DNA of 34,146 nt from a virus, in the IMG/VR virus record IMGVR_UViG_3300025313_000079, positions 1 to 34,146 of that record, one strand, 5' to 3'. Below are positions 13,768 to 21,775 of this stretch, one piece after another; within the stretch, counting starts at the first letter, position 1; every line of letters begins with the position of its first letter. The position numbers and the translations under genes are program-made. The notes under the pieces were generated by a model that was given only the letters and a program-made list of their open reading frames with translations, did not search any database and was not told the origin of the DNA.

Positions 13768-15296
13768 CCAATCCCAGTTATACCCAGGTTGGATTTCGCG
13801 GGCGCAACGATAACGGCAGTGAATCCAGCGCTACCTGGAAAGCCAACGAAAACGTCAACTGGTCGCAGAACGTGGCGGAGAATTTCCGCGTCCGCTTCAG
13901 GATCGATGAGACGGTTCCTAGACTCTGGACCAATAAGACCTTTAACTTGTACTATTCTGTGGGTGCAGGATATAACCCGGTCAGCGGGACGACCCCGGTA
14001 CAGTTTGCGCTGTCAAGTAATTTCAACAACAACGATGACTGCACCCAGCAGCTAACCGGCGGGACAGGAACATTCCTGGTTAACAACAATGGGATGAAGG
14101 AGGCGACCGGCGGATCTGTCAATACCGGCGCAGGTGGGGAGATTTGGGATACTGAATGGTGTTTAACCATAGACCCCGCACAGGTGGCTGACGGAAATAC
14201 GATTACCCTGCGCATCTATGACGGCGCCTCTGCCATTACTACCTATTCTAATACGCCCTCGATCACGGTTGTCGAGCGCAGTTTCAGCGTTTCCGACGCG
14301 GTGACGGTAGGGGATAGCGCGACCGTCCAGGTCGAAGCCCCAGTAATCACAGACCGGGAAATAAATACATCTGATGCCGTGGCATTAGCGGAAAGCTCGA
14401 AGGTGGAGCTGGAGAGCCTTGTCAGCGCCAGCGAAGCCGTAGCCGTTACGGATACGGTACGCTATTACCAGGAACACATCAACGTCTCTGAATTTGTCTT
14501 AGTAGAGGTCGAGGCGCTGATAGGAGATCTGGATATCAGCGTATCCGATTCCGTCGCCGTTGCGGATAGTGCGCAGATCGAGCCATTGACTCTGGATATA
14601 TCGGCGTTAGAAGCGGTTGCTCTTGCCGAAGCGCAGCAGCTCGATATCTCCATCGAAATCAGCCGGAGCGAAGCGGTTGCAGTTGCAGAAGCGGTCACGA
14701 CCGTTGTTTCTGGGCCAGAGATACTGATCAGTGACGCCGTTTCAATCACGGACACGGCCTCTGTCACTATCCCAGTCGCCGGGCAAATAGAGATCAACAT
14801 CTCGGATAACGTGACGATATCCGACGCCACAACTATTGCCCCGTTGGAGATCAACGCAAGCGCCTCCGAAGCCGTCTCAGTCGGTGAAGCACAGACATTA
14901 GACATCCCCATTAATATATTCGCCTCAGATGCGGTTTCGGTTACGGATACTGCAAGCATTGCGCTCCCCGACGCCCTGGCAATCAGCCAGACCGAGAGCA
15001 TTGCCGTTGCCGAGGCGGTAACAATAAGCTCCGCCCTGGAAACGCCGTCCATTTTTGTTACCGATAACGTCTCAGTCACTGATAACGCCATAATGGCATT
15101 TGCCGGTACGCTGGTGATCGAGGCGTCAGAGGCCATTTCAGTTACCGATGTGCTCCAGGCGTTTGTCCCGGCAGGCGTGGGGCATAGGGTATTTGTACGT
15201 TTCGAGGACAGGCGCGCATACGTGGATTTTGAAAATCGGCGCCATTACGTGCGCTTCGAAGACCGGCGAGTTTATCAGGAGAAACATGATGAGTAA
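13764..15296 (+). CDS. Second Ser/Asp-rich repeat virion protein
   Basis: The 510-residue product starts with a beta-type domain (residues 1-170, with NENVNWSQNVAENFRVRFR and FNLYYSVGAGYNP). Then come about fourteen units of the SVSDAVxVxD type shared with the protein at 11603. It ends with three 9-residue repeats, VRFEDRRAY, VDFENRRHY and VRFEDRRVY, and a short charged tail. The two repeat genes look like paralogues with different N-terminal domains. The ATG overlaps the previous stop. A fibre or capsid-surface role is likely, and Ser/Thr residues could accept sugars from the nearby transferases. Confidence 0.7.
   Translation: MTNPSYTQVGFRGRNDNGSESSATWKANENVNWSQNVAENFRVRFRIDETVPRLWTNKTFNLYYSVGAGYNPVSGTTPVQFALSSNFNNNDDCTQQLTGGTGTFLVNNNGMKEATGGSVNTGAGGEIWDTEWCLTIDPAQVADGNTITLRIYDGASAITTYSNTPSITVVERSFSVSDAVTVGDSATVQVEAPVITDREINTSDAVALAESSKVELESLVSASEAVAVTDTVRYYQEHINVSEFVLVEVEALIGDLDISVSDSVAVADSAQIEPLTLDISALEAVALAEAQQLDISIEISRSEAVAVAEAVTTVVSGPEILISDAVSITDTASVTIPVAGQIEINISDNVTISDATTIAPLEINASASEAVSVGEAQTLDIPINIFASDAVSVTDTASIALPDALAISQTESIAVAEAVTISSALETPSIFVTDNVSVTDNAIMAFAGTLVIEASEAISVTDVLQAFVPAGVGHRVFVRFEDRRAYVDFENRRHYVRFEDRRVYQEKHDE
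14281..15162 (+). repeat. Tandem SVSDAVSVTD repeat array, second copy
   Basis: About fourteen units of 20-24 residues share the consensus of the array at 12768. Variants include SASEAVAVTD, NISDNVTISD and FASDAVSVTD. Some units replace Asp by Glu (SEAVAVAE), keeping charge and spacing. Confidence 0.8.
15195..15275 (+). repeat. Three 27-base repeats encoding V(R/D)FE(D/N)RRxY
   Basis: Three consecutive 9-residue units follow one another without spacers at the C-terminus of the second repeat protein. The Arg-Arg and Phe-Glu pairs are invariant. The basic-aromatic end contrasts with the acidic Ser-rich array before it and may bind the particle. Confidence 0.85.
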
Positions 15297-15636
15297 TGTT
15301 ATTGTCCCCCCAAAAGACCCAAACGAGATCAAGCCCTATCACGTTGTATGGTGCGATAAGGACGGCACCAACGATGGCAGCGCGAACGATGACGGCGAGC
15401 TGCAAAGTGCGACGATCAGCACCTCGACCTGGACGGTTCCCACCGGTCTTACCGAGCAAAGCAGCAATAAAAACGCGGTGACCATCAAGGGCGTGAGCTA
15501 TCTGATTAATACCGTAGCGACAATCTGGGTATCCGGCGGCACGGCAGGGAATGATTACGACGTGCTCAACCGGGTGGTGCTCAGCGATGGGCGTACACTG
15601 GATAAGACCATTACTATCCCAGTTCGGGATAAGTAA
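15286..15636 (+). CDS. Fibre-tail adaptor-like virion protein
   Basis: The start is the ATG-ATG at 15286-15291, with CAGGAG upstream. The product is about 116 residues and has one Ig-like beta domain with ISTSTWTVPTGLTEQ, TVATIWVSGGTAGNDYDV and SDGRTLDKTITIPVRDK. The pattern WxVPxGL ... VWLSGG..G..Y.V.N....SDGR...TI.I.V is known from short phage virion proteins described as fibre-tail adaptors or head fibres. Its place right after the repeat proteins supports attaching them to the particle. The function is inferred from pattern and context. Confidence 0.6.
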   Translation: MMSNVIVPPKDPNEIKPYHVVWCDKDGTNDGSANDDGELQSATISTSTWTVPTGLTEQSSNKNAVTIKGVSYLINTVATIWVSGGTAGNDYDVLNRVVLSDGRTLDKTITIPVRDK

Positions 15637-15653
15637 TATTCAACGGCTGAATT

Positions 15654-16337
15654 ATGGCAGACATACCGAATCGAGGCGAATTAGAACGCAGGATGGCGAG
15701 GCTGCTGGCCCGTTTCCTGTCCGCGCACGGGGGGCACTTGTTGGAGAAAATGGGCGACCCACCGCGCCTGGAAAACCTGCCGCTGGACTTCTGGTCCAGA
15801 GAGGGGAGGGCGCTGGCTAAAATCCTGTCCCCTTTCTTAGAGGACATATTCTTGGAGCAGGCCAGGCGATTGATGATGAGCCAGCCGGTCGGGGCGGATT
15901 GGGCGCTGGTGAATGAGGGCGCAATCAGATGGTCGTCGACCTATACGTTCGAGCTGATAAAGGGGATGAATGAGACCACGCAGAGGGTAGTCAGCCGCGC
16001 CCTGAGCAACTATTACCAGCAGGGACAGACCATCGGAGAGCTTCAACGGGCGCTGGCTGGCACATTCGGACCGGTGCGCGCCGAGATGATTGCAGTAACC
16101 GAGGTCACCCGCGCCAGCGTCCAGGGAGAGATGGCAATAGCGGGTGAGCTAAGAAAGCAAGGCATTGAAATGACACCGTTTTGGCAGACCAACGCCGACG
16201 AGCTTGTTTGCCCGATATGCCAGCCCAGGAATGAAAAACGCCAGGGGGATGGCTGGATTGATCCGCCGCCCGCGCACCCACGCTGCCGGTGTTGGATCAA
16301 TCACGAACTGCCGAAATTAATCGCAGTGAGGGCATGA
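15654..16337 (+). CDS. Mu gpF-like minor head protein
   Basis: This 227-residue protein belongs to the minor head morphogenesis (Mu F) family, which sits by the portal inside the capsid. Its signature is in the second half: EMIAVTEVTRASVQGEM, FWQTNADELVCPIC and PPPAHPRCRCW, including the Cys/His residues that could bind a metal. The N-terminal half is helical with WSREGRALAKIL. The ribosome site is weak. Usually this gene directly follows portal. Here about 7.6 kb of accessory genes lie between them. The family assignment is firm. Confidence 0.9.
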   Translation: MADIPNRGELERRMARLLARFLSAHGGHLLEKMGDPPRLENLPLDFWSREGRALAKILSPFLEDIFLEQARRLMMSQPVGADWALVNEGAIRWSSTYTFELIKGMNETTQRVVSRALSNYYQQGQTIGELQRALAGTFGPVRAEMIAVTEVTRASVQGEMAIAGELRKQGIEMTPFWQTNADELVCPICQPRNEKRQGDGWIDPPPAHPRCRCWINHELPKLIAVRA

Positions 16338-16792
16338 TGGCCGAGAATCCCCGCGGAATAGGCAAATTGCTGAGAAAACTGGATAGCCTGGAGGGCATGG
16401 CTATTGCCGTCCGTGCCCTACGCGCTGGCGCGTTGCACGTCAAAGGCAAAATTGCCAGATACCCGCCATCGAGCATTGCTAATAGCCCAGGGCAGCGCAG
16501 GTGGTACGAGCGTGGCTACGGCCCGCGCTGGCGGCGCAGAGATAACAGCATCGGAGGGAGTAAGACATCTGAGACGCTGGGGCGCAGATGGACAATAGGC
16601 GAGCGGTCAAGCGGCTTTCAGCAGGTGATCGGGAATAATGTCAGCTATGGGCCGTATGTGCAGTCAGAGGAGAAGCAGGCCAGGTTTCACAGGGCGCGCG
16701 GCTGGCTGACGGATGAGAAGGTTATCGACCAGGAGGAAAAAACAATCCTGAAATTTATCAAGGACGAGATCGATAAGGCACTAGCACAGTAA
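16334..16792 (+). CDS. HK97 gp10-like tail completion protein
   Basis: The start is the ATG-ATG at 16334, overlapping the stop of the Mu F-like gene. The 152-residue product contains ALRAGALHVKGKIARYPP, a Trp/Arg-rich stretch, and GNNVSYGPYVQSEEKQARFH with a helical C-terminus. The YGPYVQ...QARFH pattern is typical of the HK97 gp10-like or Phi-like tail completion proteins that join heads to tails. It ends the small head block, before the regulated leader at 16804. Confidence 0.7.
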   Translation: MMAENPRGIGKLLRKLDSLEGMAIAVRALRAGALHVKGKIARYPPSSIANSPGQRRWYERGYGPRWRRRDNSIGGSKTSETLGRRWTIGERSSGFQQVIGNNVSYGPYVQSEEKQARFHRARGWLTDEKVIDQEEKTILKFIKDEIDKALAQ

Positions 16793-16803
16793 AAGGAAAT
16801 GCA

Positions 16804-16856
16804 GTAATATTGGCTCCTTAGATTTTGTGATATAATATTCATCGACTGAATATTAC
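16804..16856 (+). promoter_or_regulatory. Extended -10 promoter nested in inverted repeats
   Basis: TGATATAAT (16828-16836) is an extended -10 element; the -35 match is poor. A perfect 8-base inverted repeat, TAATATTC/GAATATTA (16833-16840 with 16848-16855), overlaps the -10 and the predicted start. A second pair, GTAATATT/AATATTAC (16804-16811 with 16849-16856), spans the whole promoter. The arrangement fits an operator, or a hairpin at the 5' end of the transcript. Confidence 0.55.
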
Positions 16857-16984
16857 ACCTGGTTGCAAGATGACTCCAGAGGCCTCGAAGGGGCGGTAAC
16901 AGAGGCAATCGGGTAAGGCGTATAGAGGCTAGACTAATAGCAGCGCATCGGCGGGAGCGATCCCGCGATGGGGGGTTATTGTTT
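16857..16984 (+). other. Structured leader before the GT4 gene
   Basis: These 128 bases hold no gene. AGAGGC occurs three times at intervals of about 25-30 bases (near 16878, 16900 and 16925). A strong hairpin lies at 16946-16970: CATC plus GCGGGA pairs with TCCCGC plus GATG, with one bulged G and a GCGA tetraloop. The hairpin is followed at once by GGGGG, the ribosome site of the GT4 gene, so folding could set how much of that enzyme is made. Confidence 0.45.
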
Positions 16985-18100
16985 ATGGGTCATGCGAGGG
17001 TGCTGGCATTAGTGGGGGACATGGACGGATGTGCACTATGGCGCATCCTATTACCGTTCTCCGAATTGCTACGGCAGGGATACCAGGGGATCGAATGGGA
17101 TCTCAAGGACAACGATTTCCTGGCTAATATCGTCCATAAGTTTGATGCGGTTGTCCTGCCGCGAATGCACTGGGAGCGCAAGGAACAGCGCAAGGCTGAT
17201 AAATGGTTCGAGGCGCTACACAAAGCCGGCATTTGTGTGATTTATGAGATCGACGACGACCTGTTCTCGGAGGATTTCGAGCGGCGCCTGATTGCAGACA
17301 AGGGCTATACGGCAGAGAGGGCGCGCTTCAAGCGGGGGAGCATATTGCATACCATCCAGAAATGCGACGGGATTACCGTATCCAGCCAGAGGCTCGCAAC
17401 GATGACCCGCCGCTATGTGGACAAGCCGACTTATGTAGTGCCTAATTACATTGACCTGCGCTGGTTCAAGGAAATCCAGGACATGAACGAACGCAAGGTC
17501 GAGGGGCTGACCGTCGGCTGGGCTGGGGGATTGCGACCGGATAAAGATATCGAGACAATGGCTCGTGCATGGGGGAGACTGGCCGAAAAGTATCCCGATG
17601 TGACCTTCGTCATCCAGGGACATCACACAAAGCTGTTTTACGAGCTGGTCCCCGAAGAGCGGATCGCCATGATCGACTGGATGCCGATTGACGCATATCC
17701 GGCAGGGATGGTGAACATTGATATTGGCTGCTGCCCATTGACAGATACTACGTTCAATAGGGCAAAGACCTACATTAAGGCGATGGAGTATGCCGCCTCA
17801 GGCGCGCCGGTAGTTGCTAGCCCAACGGTATATAACCTGCTGATCGAGCACGGGGTAGATGGCTATATTGCAGAGACGGAAGATGATTGGTTCGATTATC
17901 TGTCCAGGCTGATCGAGGATGAGCAGCAACGCAGTGAGATGGCAGATAGATTACTGGCAAAGGTGCGCGAGTTCCACAGCCTGGAAGCCAATGCCTGGCG
18001 CTGGGTATATGCCTGGACGGAGATCGTCAGCCAATATCGAGCTAAAAAGCGTAAACGGATATATCTGCCTAAAGGGGTAGAAGTCCATGCCAACGCCTAA
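16985..18100 (+). CDS. GT4-family glycosyltransferase (GT-B fold)
   Basis: I choose ATG 16985; the frame is open from a TTG at 16979. The 371-residue protein has the two Rossmann domains of group 1 transferases. The N-terminal half reads VVLPRMHWER, VIYEIDDDLF and CDGITVSSQRLATM. The C-terminal half reads VPNYIDLRWF, TVGWAGGLRPDKDI, VTFVIQGHH, NIDIGCCPL and the donor-binding end YIKAMEYAASGAPVVAS. Such retaining enzymes add a sugar from a nucleotide donor to a glycan or protein. It lies between head genes and overlaps the protease gene by 14 bases, so it is made with the capsid proteins. Confidence 0.9.
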   Translation: MGHARVLALVGDMDGCALWRILLPFSELLRQGYQGIEWDLKDNDFLANIVHKFDAVVLPRMHWERKEQRKADKWFEALHKAGICVIYEIDDDLFSEDFERRLIADKGYTAERARFKRGSILHTIQKCDGITVSSQRLATMTRRYVDKPTYVVPNYIDLRWFKEIQDMNERKVEGLTVGWAGGLRPDKDIETMARAWGRLAEKYPDVTFVIQGHHTKLFYELVPEERIAMIDWMPIDAYPAGMVNIDIGCCPLTDTTFNRAKTYIKAMEYAASGAPVVASPTVYNLLIEHGVDGYIAETEDDWFDYLSRLIEDEQQRSEMADRLLAKVREFHSLEANAWRWVYAWTEIVSQYRAKKRKRIYLPKGVEVHANA

Positions 18101-19025
18101 CGAGGGGGAGAGTAAGGGGGAATTTATACAGCGTTGCATACCGATTGTTATCGAGGATAAGACCGCAGATGACCCCGACCAGGCGGTCGCGGTGTGCAGC
18201 AGTATATGGGAGCGTGCTATGGCTAAGAAAAATGACATTATCGAGGATGAAACCCTGGTCGCCTACGGCGGAGCCGTAAAAGCATTGGGGGGTGGCAGGG
18301 TGGGGGGCTATCTGGTGATATTCACCACGGACGAAGACCCGGACCTGGAGGGCGAATTTTTCACCAAAGATACCTATTTTGGCGATCCGGATCCCGTACC
18401 GTTGTATGGAACTGTTTACTATAACCACGGGCTTGATAAAAAAATTGGTAAACGTAGATTGGGGGTAGCAGAACATCGTGTTGATGATTTTGGCGTTTGG
18501 GCGGAGGCGCAGCTTAACCAGAGGGATAAATATGAGAAATTTATTTATCAACTCGCAGAACAGGGAAAGCTGGGCTGGTCGTCTGGTACCGCCAGTCATC
18601 TGATGGAGCGCGAAATGACGGGCAAGGCGGTATGGATTAAGTCCTGGCCGCTGGGCCTGGATGATACCCTGACGCCTGTACCGGCAGAGCCGCGCAATTC
18701 CGTGATGCCTCTCAAATCATGGGCGCCTATCATGCCCGCGCCCTCGCTGGCAGACCGGATGAAATGGCTTAATGTTGAGATAAAGGGTTTATACGATGAT
18801 TTACGCGGCCTGGTTGGCAATATCGACCGACCGCTGTCAGAAATCAAGCGGGGGGAATTGACGGAGCTCCTTGAGTCGTGCTCGGAGCTGGACGCAGTGC
18901 GTACCGACCTCCAGAAAGTTCTCGATACCGCGCCGATCCCGATCACGCTGGTTGAGATAAAAAAGACCAGCTACCAGTTGGCAGAGCTGCGTAAGCGGTT
19001 CGCCGACATACTCAAGGAGAATTGA
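18087..19025 (+). CDS. Prohead protease fused to a scaffold-like domain
   Basis: The product has 312 residues. Residues 1-42 (MPTPNEGESKGEFIQRCIPI... AVCSSIWE) are a short module found at the start of several phage proteases and portals. The protease domain follows (about 58-215) with GYLVIF...DLEGEFFT, YYNHG (H114) and LGWSSGTASH (S165/S166), the expected His and Ser of HK97-type prohead proteases. The last 90 residues are charged and helical and probably act as scaffold. It lies directly before the capsid gene, as in HK97-like phages. The protease assignment is good; the scaffold role is inferred. Confidence 0.82.
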   Translation: MPTPNEGESKGEFIQRCIPIVIEDKTADDPDQAVAVCSSIWERAMAKKNDIIEDETLVAYGGAVKALGGGRVGGYLVIFTTDEDPDLEGEFFTKDTYFGDPDPVPLYGTVYYNHGLDKKIGKRRLGVAEHRVDDFGVWAEAQLNQRDKYEKFIYQLAEQGKLGWSSGTASHLMEREMTGKAVWIKSWPLGLDDTLTPVPAEPRNSVMPLKSWAPIMPAPSLADRMKWLNVEIKGLYDDLRGLVGNIDRPLSEIKRGELTELLESCSELDAVRTDLQKVLDTAPIPITLVEIKKTSYQLAELRKRFADILKEN

Positions 19026-19026
19026 A

Positions 19027-20364
19027 ATGGCTGAGAAAAATTATTCGGACATGGCCGTAAGCGAATTACGGTCGGAGATCAAGGTTGCCTTTGGACAGGC
19101 TGACCTGATCGAGAAAAAGTACCCTAAGGGGGAAATCACCAACCAGGAAGACATGACCCAGGTGAAGAAACTGCTTACCGATATCGACGCGATGGAAAGC
19201 CACCTGGCGGTTAAGGAAGATGCGGAATCCCGCAAAGCGCGTATCCTGCAGGGCATCGAGCGGTACAACAAGCCTGCCGCGGGCGCGCTTCGCCCTGGCG
19301 CAACGGCTGAGAATTACGAGAATGCTATGCGCGTTACTCCAGGCGACCAGTTCATTAAGAGCCGCGAATACATGGAGCTCAAGCAGTCGGGTGTGTTTAA
19401 CTCTCACCTGGCGCGCGTCCAGTTCGCGGTGACCCTCATGGAGGGCACATCGCTTATCGAATGGGGGCAGCGGGCGAAATCTCAGAAGACTCTGCTCTAT
19501 GGCTCCAGTGAGACCTCTGGCGGCGGGTTCGTGGTTAATGACCGCCTGCCTGGCTACGTGGAAATCCTGCAGCGTGAGATCGTCCTTATGGACCTGGTTC
19601 CCCGCATCCCAACCGAGAGCGACACCGTTGAGTACGTCGTGGAGAGCACCTTCACTAATGCGGCAGCCATGACCGCTGAGGCTTCCGCGACGACCGGTAC
19701 CTCTGGTACGAAGCCCGAGAGCGCGCTGGCTTACGCGGTCAGCACCTCTGGCGTCAAGACCCTGGCGCATTGGATCCCGGTTACAAACCGGATGCTCTCC
19801 GACGGGCCGGCTATCCGCGGCATCATCAATGGGCGCCTGCTTCTGGGCCTTGACCTGGAATTGGAAGACCAGGTTCTGGGCGGCGATGGGACCGGGGCAA
19901 ACTTTAGCGGTATCCTGAGCACCGCGGGGATCAACATCCAGGGGCTGGGCAGTGATAATGTTTTGGATGCTATGTTCAAGGCCCGCACCCTGGTGCGCGT
20001 CAATGGCAAGGGACGTCCGCAGGCTTACTTGCTGCACCCGAATGACTGGCAGGCTGTGCGCCTGGCGCGTGAGAACGCGGCCTCCGCAACGCTTGGCGGC
20101 TATCTGATGGGTGCACCATCCGTGGCAGGCCCGGTCACTGCCTGGGGGATCCCGGTTATCGAATCGGAGGCCATAACTGAGAACACCGGCCTGGTGGGCG
20201 ACTTCGCTATGGGATGCACGCTGTTCGACCGCGAGCAATCCGCAGTGAGGGTTGGCACCATCGATGACCAGTTCGTGCGTAATATGCAAACCATCCTGGC
20301 AGAACTGCGGGCTGCGTTTGTCGTGTTCCGCCCCAACATGTTCACCAAGATCACCGGCATATAG
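19027..20364 (+). CDS. Major capsid protein, HK97 fold
   Basis: This 445-residue protein forms the capsid shell. The first 100 residues are a charged helical delta domain that serves as internal scaffold. After it come SETSGGGFVVNDRLPG, the E-loop region, a conserved VPRIPTESDTVEYVVES, WIPVTNRMLSDGPAI, GDGTGANFSGIL, AYLLHPNDWQAVRLA and WGIPVIES, ending RPNMFTKITGI. These match the Phage_capsid family throughout. AAGGAG precedes the ATG. Strong codon regularity fits a highly expressed gene. A stable hairpin follows it. The assignment is firm. Confidence 0.95.
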   Translation: MAEKNYSDMAVSELRSEIKVAFGQADLIEKKYPKGEITNQEDMTQVKKLLTDIDAMESHLAVKEDAESRKARILQGIERYNKPAAGALRPGATAENYENAMRVTPGDQFIKSREYMELKQSGVFNSHLARVQFAVTLMEGTSLIEWGQRAKSQKTLLYGSSETSGGGFVVNDRLPGYVEILQREIVLMDLVPRIPTESDTVEYVVESTFTNAAAMTAEASATTGTSGTKPESALAYAVSTSGVKTLAHWIPVTNRMLSDGPAIRGIINGRLLLGLDLELEDQVLGGDGTGANFSGILSTAGINIQGLGSDNVLDAMFKARTLVRVNGKGRPQAYLLHPNDWQAVRLARENAASATLGGYLMGAPSVAGPVTAWGIPVIESEAITENTGLVGDFAMGCTLFDREQSAVRVGTIDDQFVRNMQTILAELRAAFVVFRPNMFTKITGI

Positions 20365-20378
20365 TTCTAACTGCCGAA

Positions 20379-20408
20379 GGGGAGGGGCGGAGGGGATCGC
20401 CCCTCCCC
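20379..20408 (+). terminator. Stable GC hairpin after the capsid gene
   Basis: GGGGAGGGGCG (20379-20389) pairs perfectly with CGCCCCTCCCC (20398-20408) around an 8-base loop. No U tract follows, so it is not a standard intrinsic terminator. It may protect the 3' end of the capsid mRNA or reduce read-through into the glycosyltransferase block, whose first ribosome site follows at once. Confidence 0.6.
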
Positions 20409-20420
20409 AGAAAGGGAGTA

Positions 20421-21170
20421 ATGGAAACGGTCGCTATCCTTGTCGTGAACTATAACATGCCAGAGAGGACGGACGCACTGGCTGAGCACATTAACAACCG
20501 AATAGAATGGCCTCACATGCTTTTCGTGATCGACAACGGCAGCGATATCGCCCCACGGTCAAAACATACTAACGTGTTCCTGGAGAAAAACCGGCAGACT
20601 ACGGGCGGCTGGCTGGCAGGGCTGGAAGCGGCGGATAGTTACCATGAGGATTGGCTTGCTTACTGGTTTCTCATCACCTCTGCCGAATTCCCCGAATATG
20701 TTTTTGGTGACCCGCTTGCGCCGATGGCACAATTTCTTCTGGATGCGCCCAACGCGGTCGGCATACATCCCGCGCTTACACCCGACAGTACCACATCCTG
20801 GACACACCTGATAGCCCGCGGGGGAGATTATCCGCGCAGGACGTGGATGATAGACAATATCGCCAGCCTGTACCGCGCGGACTGGTTTAACAGCATCGGG
20901 CGATTCGACCCTGACCTGATTTACGGCTGGGGGATCGACCTGGAAACATGCTGGAAGGCGCGCCAACAAGGGCGGTCGCTGTGGGTGCATGAGGGTAGCT
21001 GGGTCAAGAAGATCACCGATATCGGCTATCAAATGGGGCGGATGAACATGAGCGCGGAGACGCGCCGCCAGGTAGCAGGCAATAACATGGCGGAGGTCTT
21101 ATCCGCTCGTTATGGGCCGGATTGGTGGGACAGAATGCTAAATGAAAATGTGGAGGCTGGCTGGAAATGA
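20421..21170 (+). CDS. GT2-like glycosyltransferase without a clear DxD motif
   Basis: The 249-residue protein has the GT2 opening VAILVVNYNMPERTDAL, FVIDNGSD, and NRQTTGGWLAGLEAA where such enzymes bind the nucleotide. Where a DxD is expected (about residue 90) it has WFLITSAEFPEYVFG. The acceptor side keeps LIYGWGIDLETCWKARQQG. It opens the seven-gene sugar block, and its stop overlaps the next ATG. The lost DxD means it may be inactive, use another metal-site residue, or be a carrier of a different activity. Confidence 0.75.
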   Translation: METVAILVVNYNMPERTDALAEHINNRIEWPHMLFVIDNGSDIAPRSKHTNVFLEKNRQTTGGWLAGLEAADSYHEDWLAYWFLITSAEFPEYVFGDPLAPMAQFLLDAPNAVGIHPALTPDSTTSWTHLIARGGDYPRRTWMIDNIASLYRADWFNSIGRFDPDLIYGWGIDLETCWKARQQGRSLWVHEGSWVKKITDIGYQMGRMNMSAETRRQVAGNNMAEVLSARYGPDWWDRMLNENVEAGWK

Positions 21171-21775
21171 ATGGTTTTTTCCGCTGGGATGATCCCAAGG
21201 TAAGCGAGGTGGCGGGCTACGCGTTGCCGCACGATTGGTGGTCACGTCCCTACGAATACGCCTGGGCGCTGGGCTTCGCAAAGCCGGGGCAGGTAGTCGC
21301 CGACATGGGCTGTGGATGGATGTACAGACCGTTCAAGGACGCGCTGGCGGGGATTTGCGAACATGTTTACGCGGTCGATCAAAACTCTCGACTGCTGGCG
21401 CAATCCAGGCCCGACAACATGACCTTCGTTATCGCCAACTTCAGCCAGAAGATCGAGGCGCTGGAAGCTGGCAGCCTGGACGCGATCTTCTGCATCTCCG
21501 TCCTGGAAGACCTGGGCGACTTCGCCGGCCACGCGCTAAAAGAGTTCGGGCGCCTGCTCAAAGATGATGGGCTGGTCGTGATTACCTTCGATGCGCCGTA
21601 TGACGATAACAACCCCACGCCGGTCTATCCGGGCCTGCCGCTGCATAAATTCAACAATGCAGTAAGGGCGGCGGGTTTGCGCCATAAGGGGATGTCTGAC
21701 TACCGCAAGGACAATGCCGTAAATCACGGCGAGTGGAATTTATCTTGCTTCCACTGTGTACTGGAGAAGCGATGA
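21167..21775 (+). CDS. Class I SAM-dependent methyltransferase
   Basis: Motif I is VVADMGCGWMYRPF (about residues 43-56), followed by VYAVDQNSRLL as motif II and LDAIFCISVLEDL and FGRLLKDDGLVVITFD as later strands. This is a Methyltransf_11-type enzyme of 202 residues. It overlaps the GT2-like gene by 4 bases and the next gene by 4. The context suggests methylation of a sugar. It is not closely similar in sequence to the methyltransferase at 9196, so the two probably have different targets. Confidence 0.82.
   Translation: MNGFFRWDDPKVSEVAGYALPHDWWSRPYEYAWALGFAKPGQVVADMGCGWMYRPFKDALAGICEHVYAVDQNSRLLAQSRPDNMTFVIANFSQKIEALEAGSLDAIFCISVLEDLGDFAGHALKEFGRLLKDDGLVVITFDAPYDDNNPTPVYPGLPLHKFNNAVRAAGLRHKGMSDYRKDNAVNHGEWNLSCFHCVLEKR

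Noticed and set aside
14465-15136. Minus-strand open frame rich in Ser/Ala/Thr
   Set aside because: It is the reverse reading of the SVSDAV repeat array; its low complexity is inherited from those repeats.
12768-15162. CRISPR array or diversity-generating retroelement target
   Set aside because: The repeats are degenerate at the DNA level and lie in coding frame; there are no spacers of constant length, no reverse transcriptase and no template repeat.
19066-20289. Very long minus-strand open frame opposite the capsid gene
   Set aside because: It is antisense to a certain HK97 capsid gene and arises from its GC-rich codon pattern; no family features are visible.
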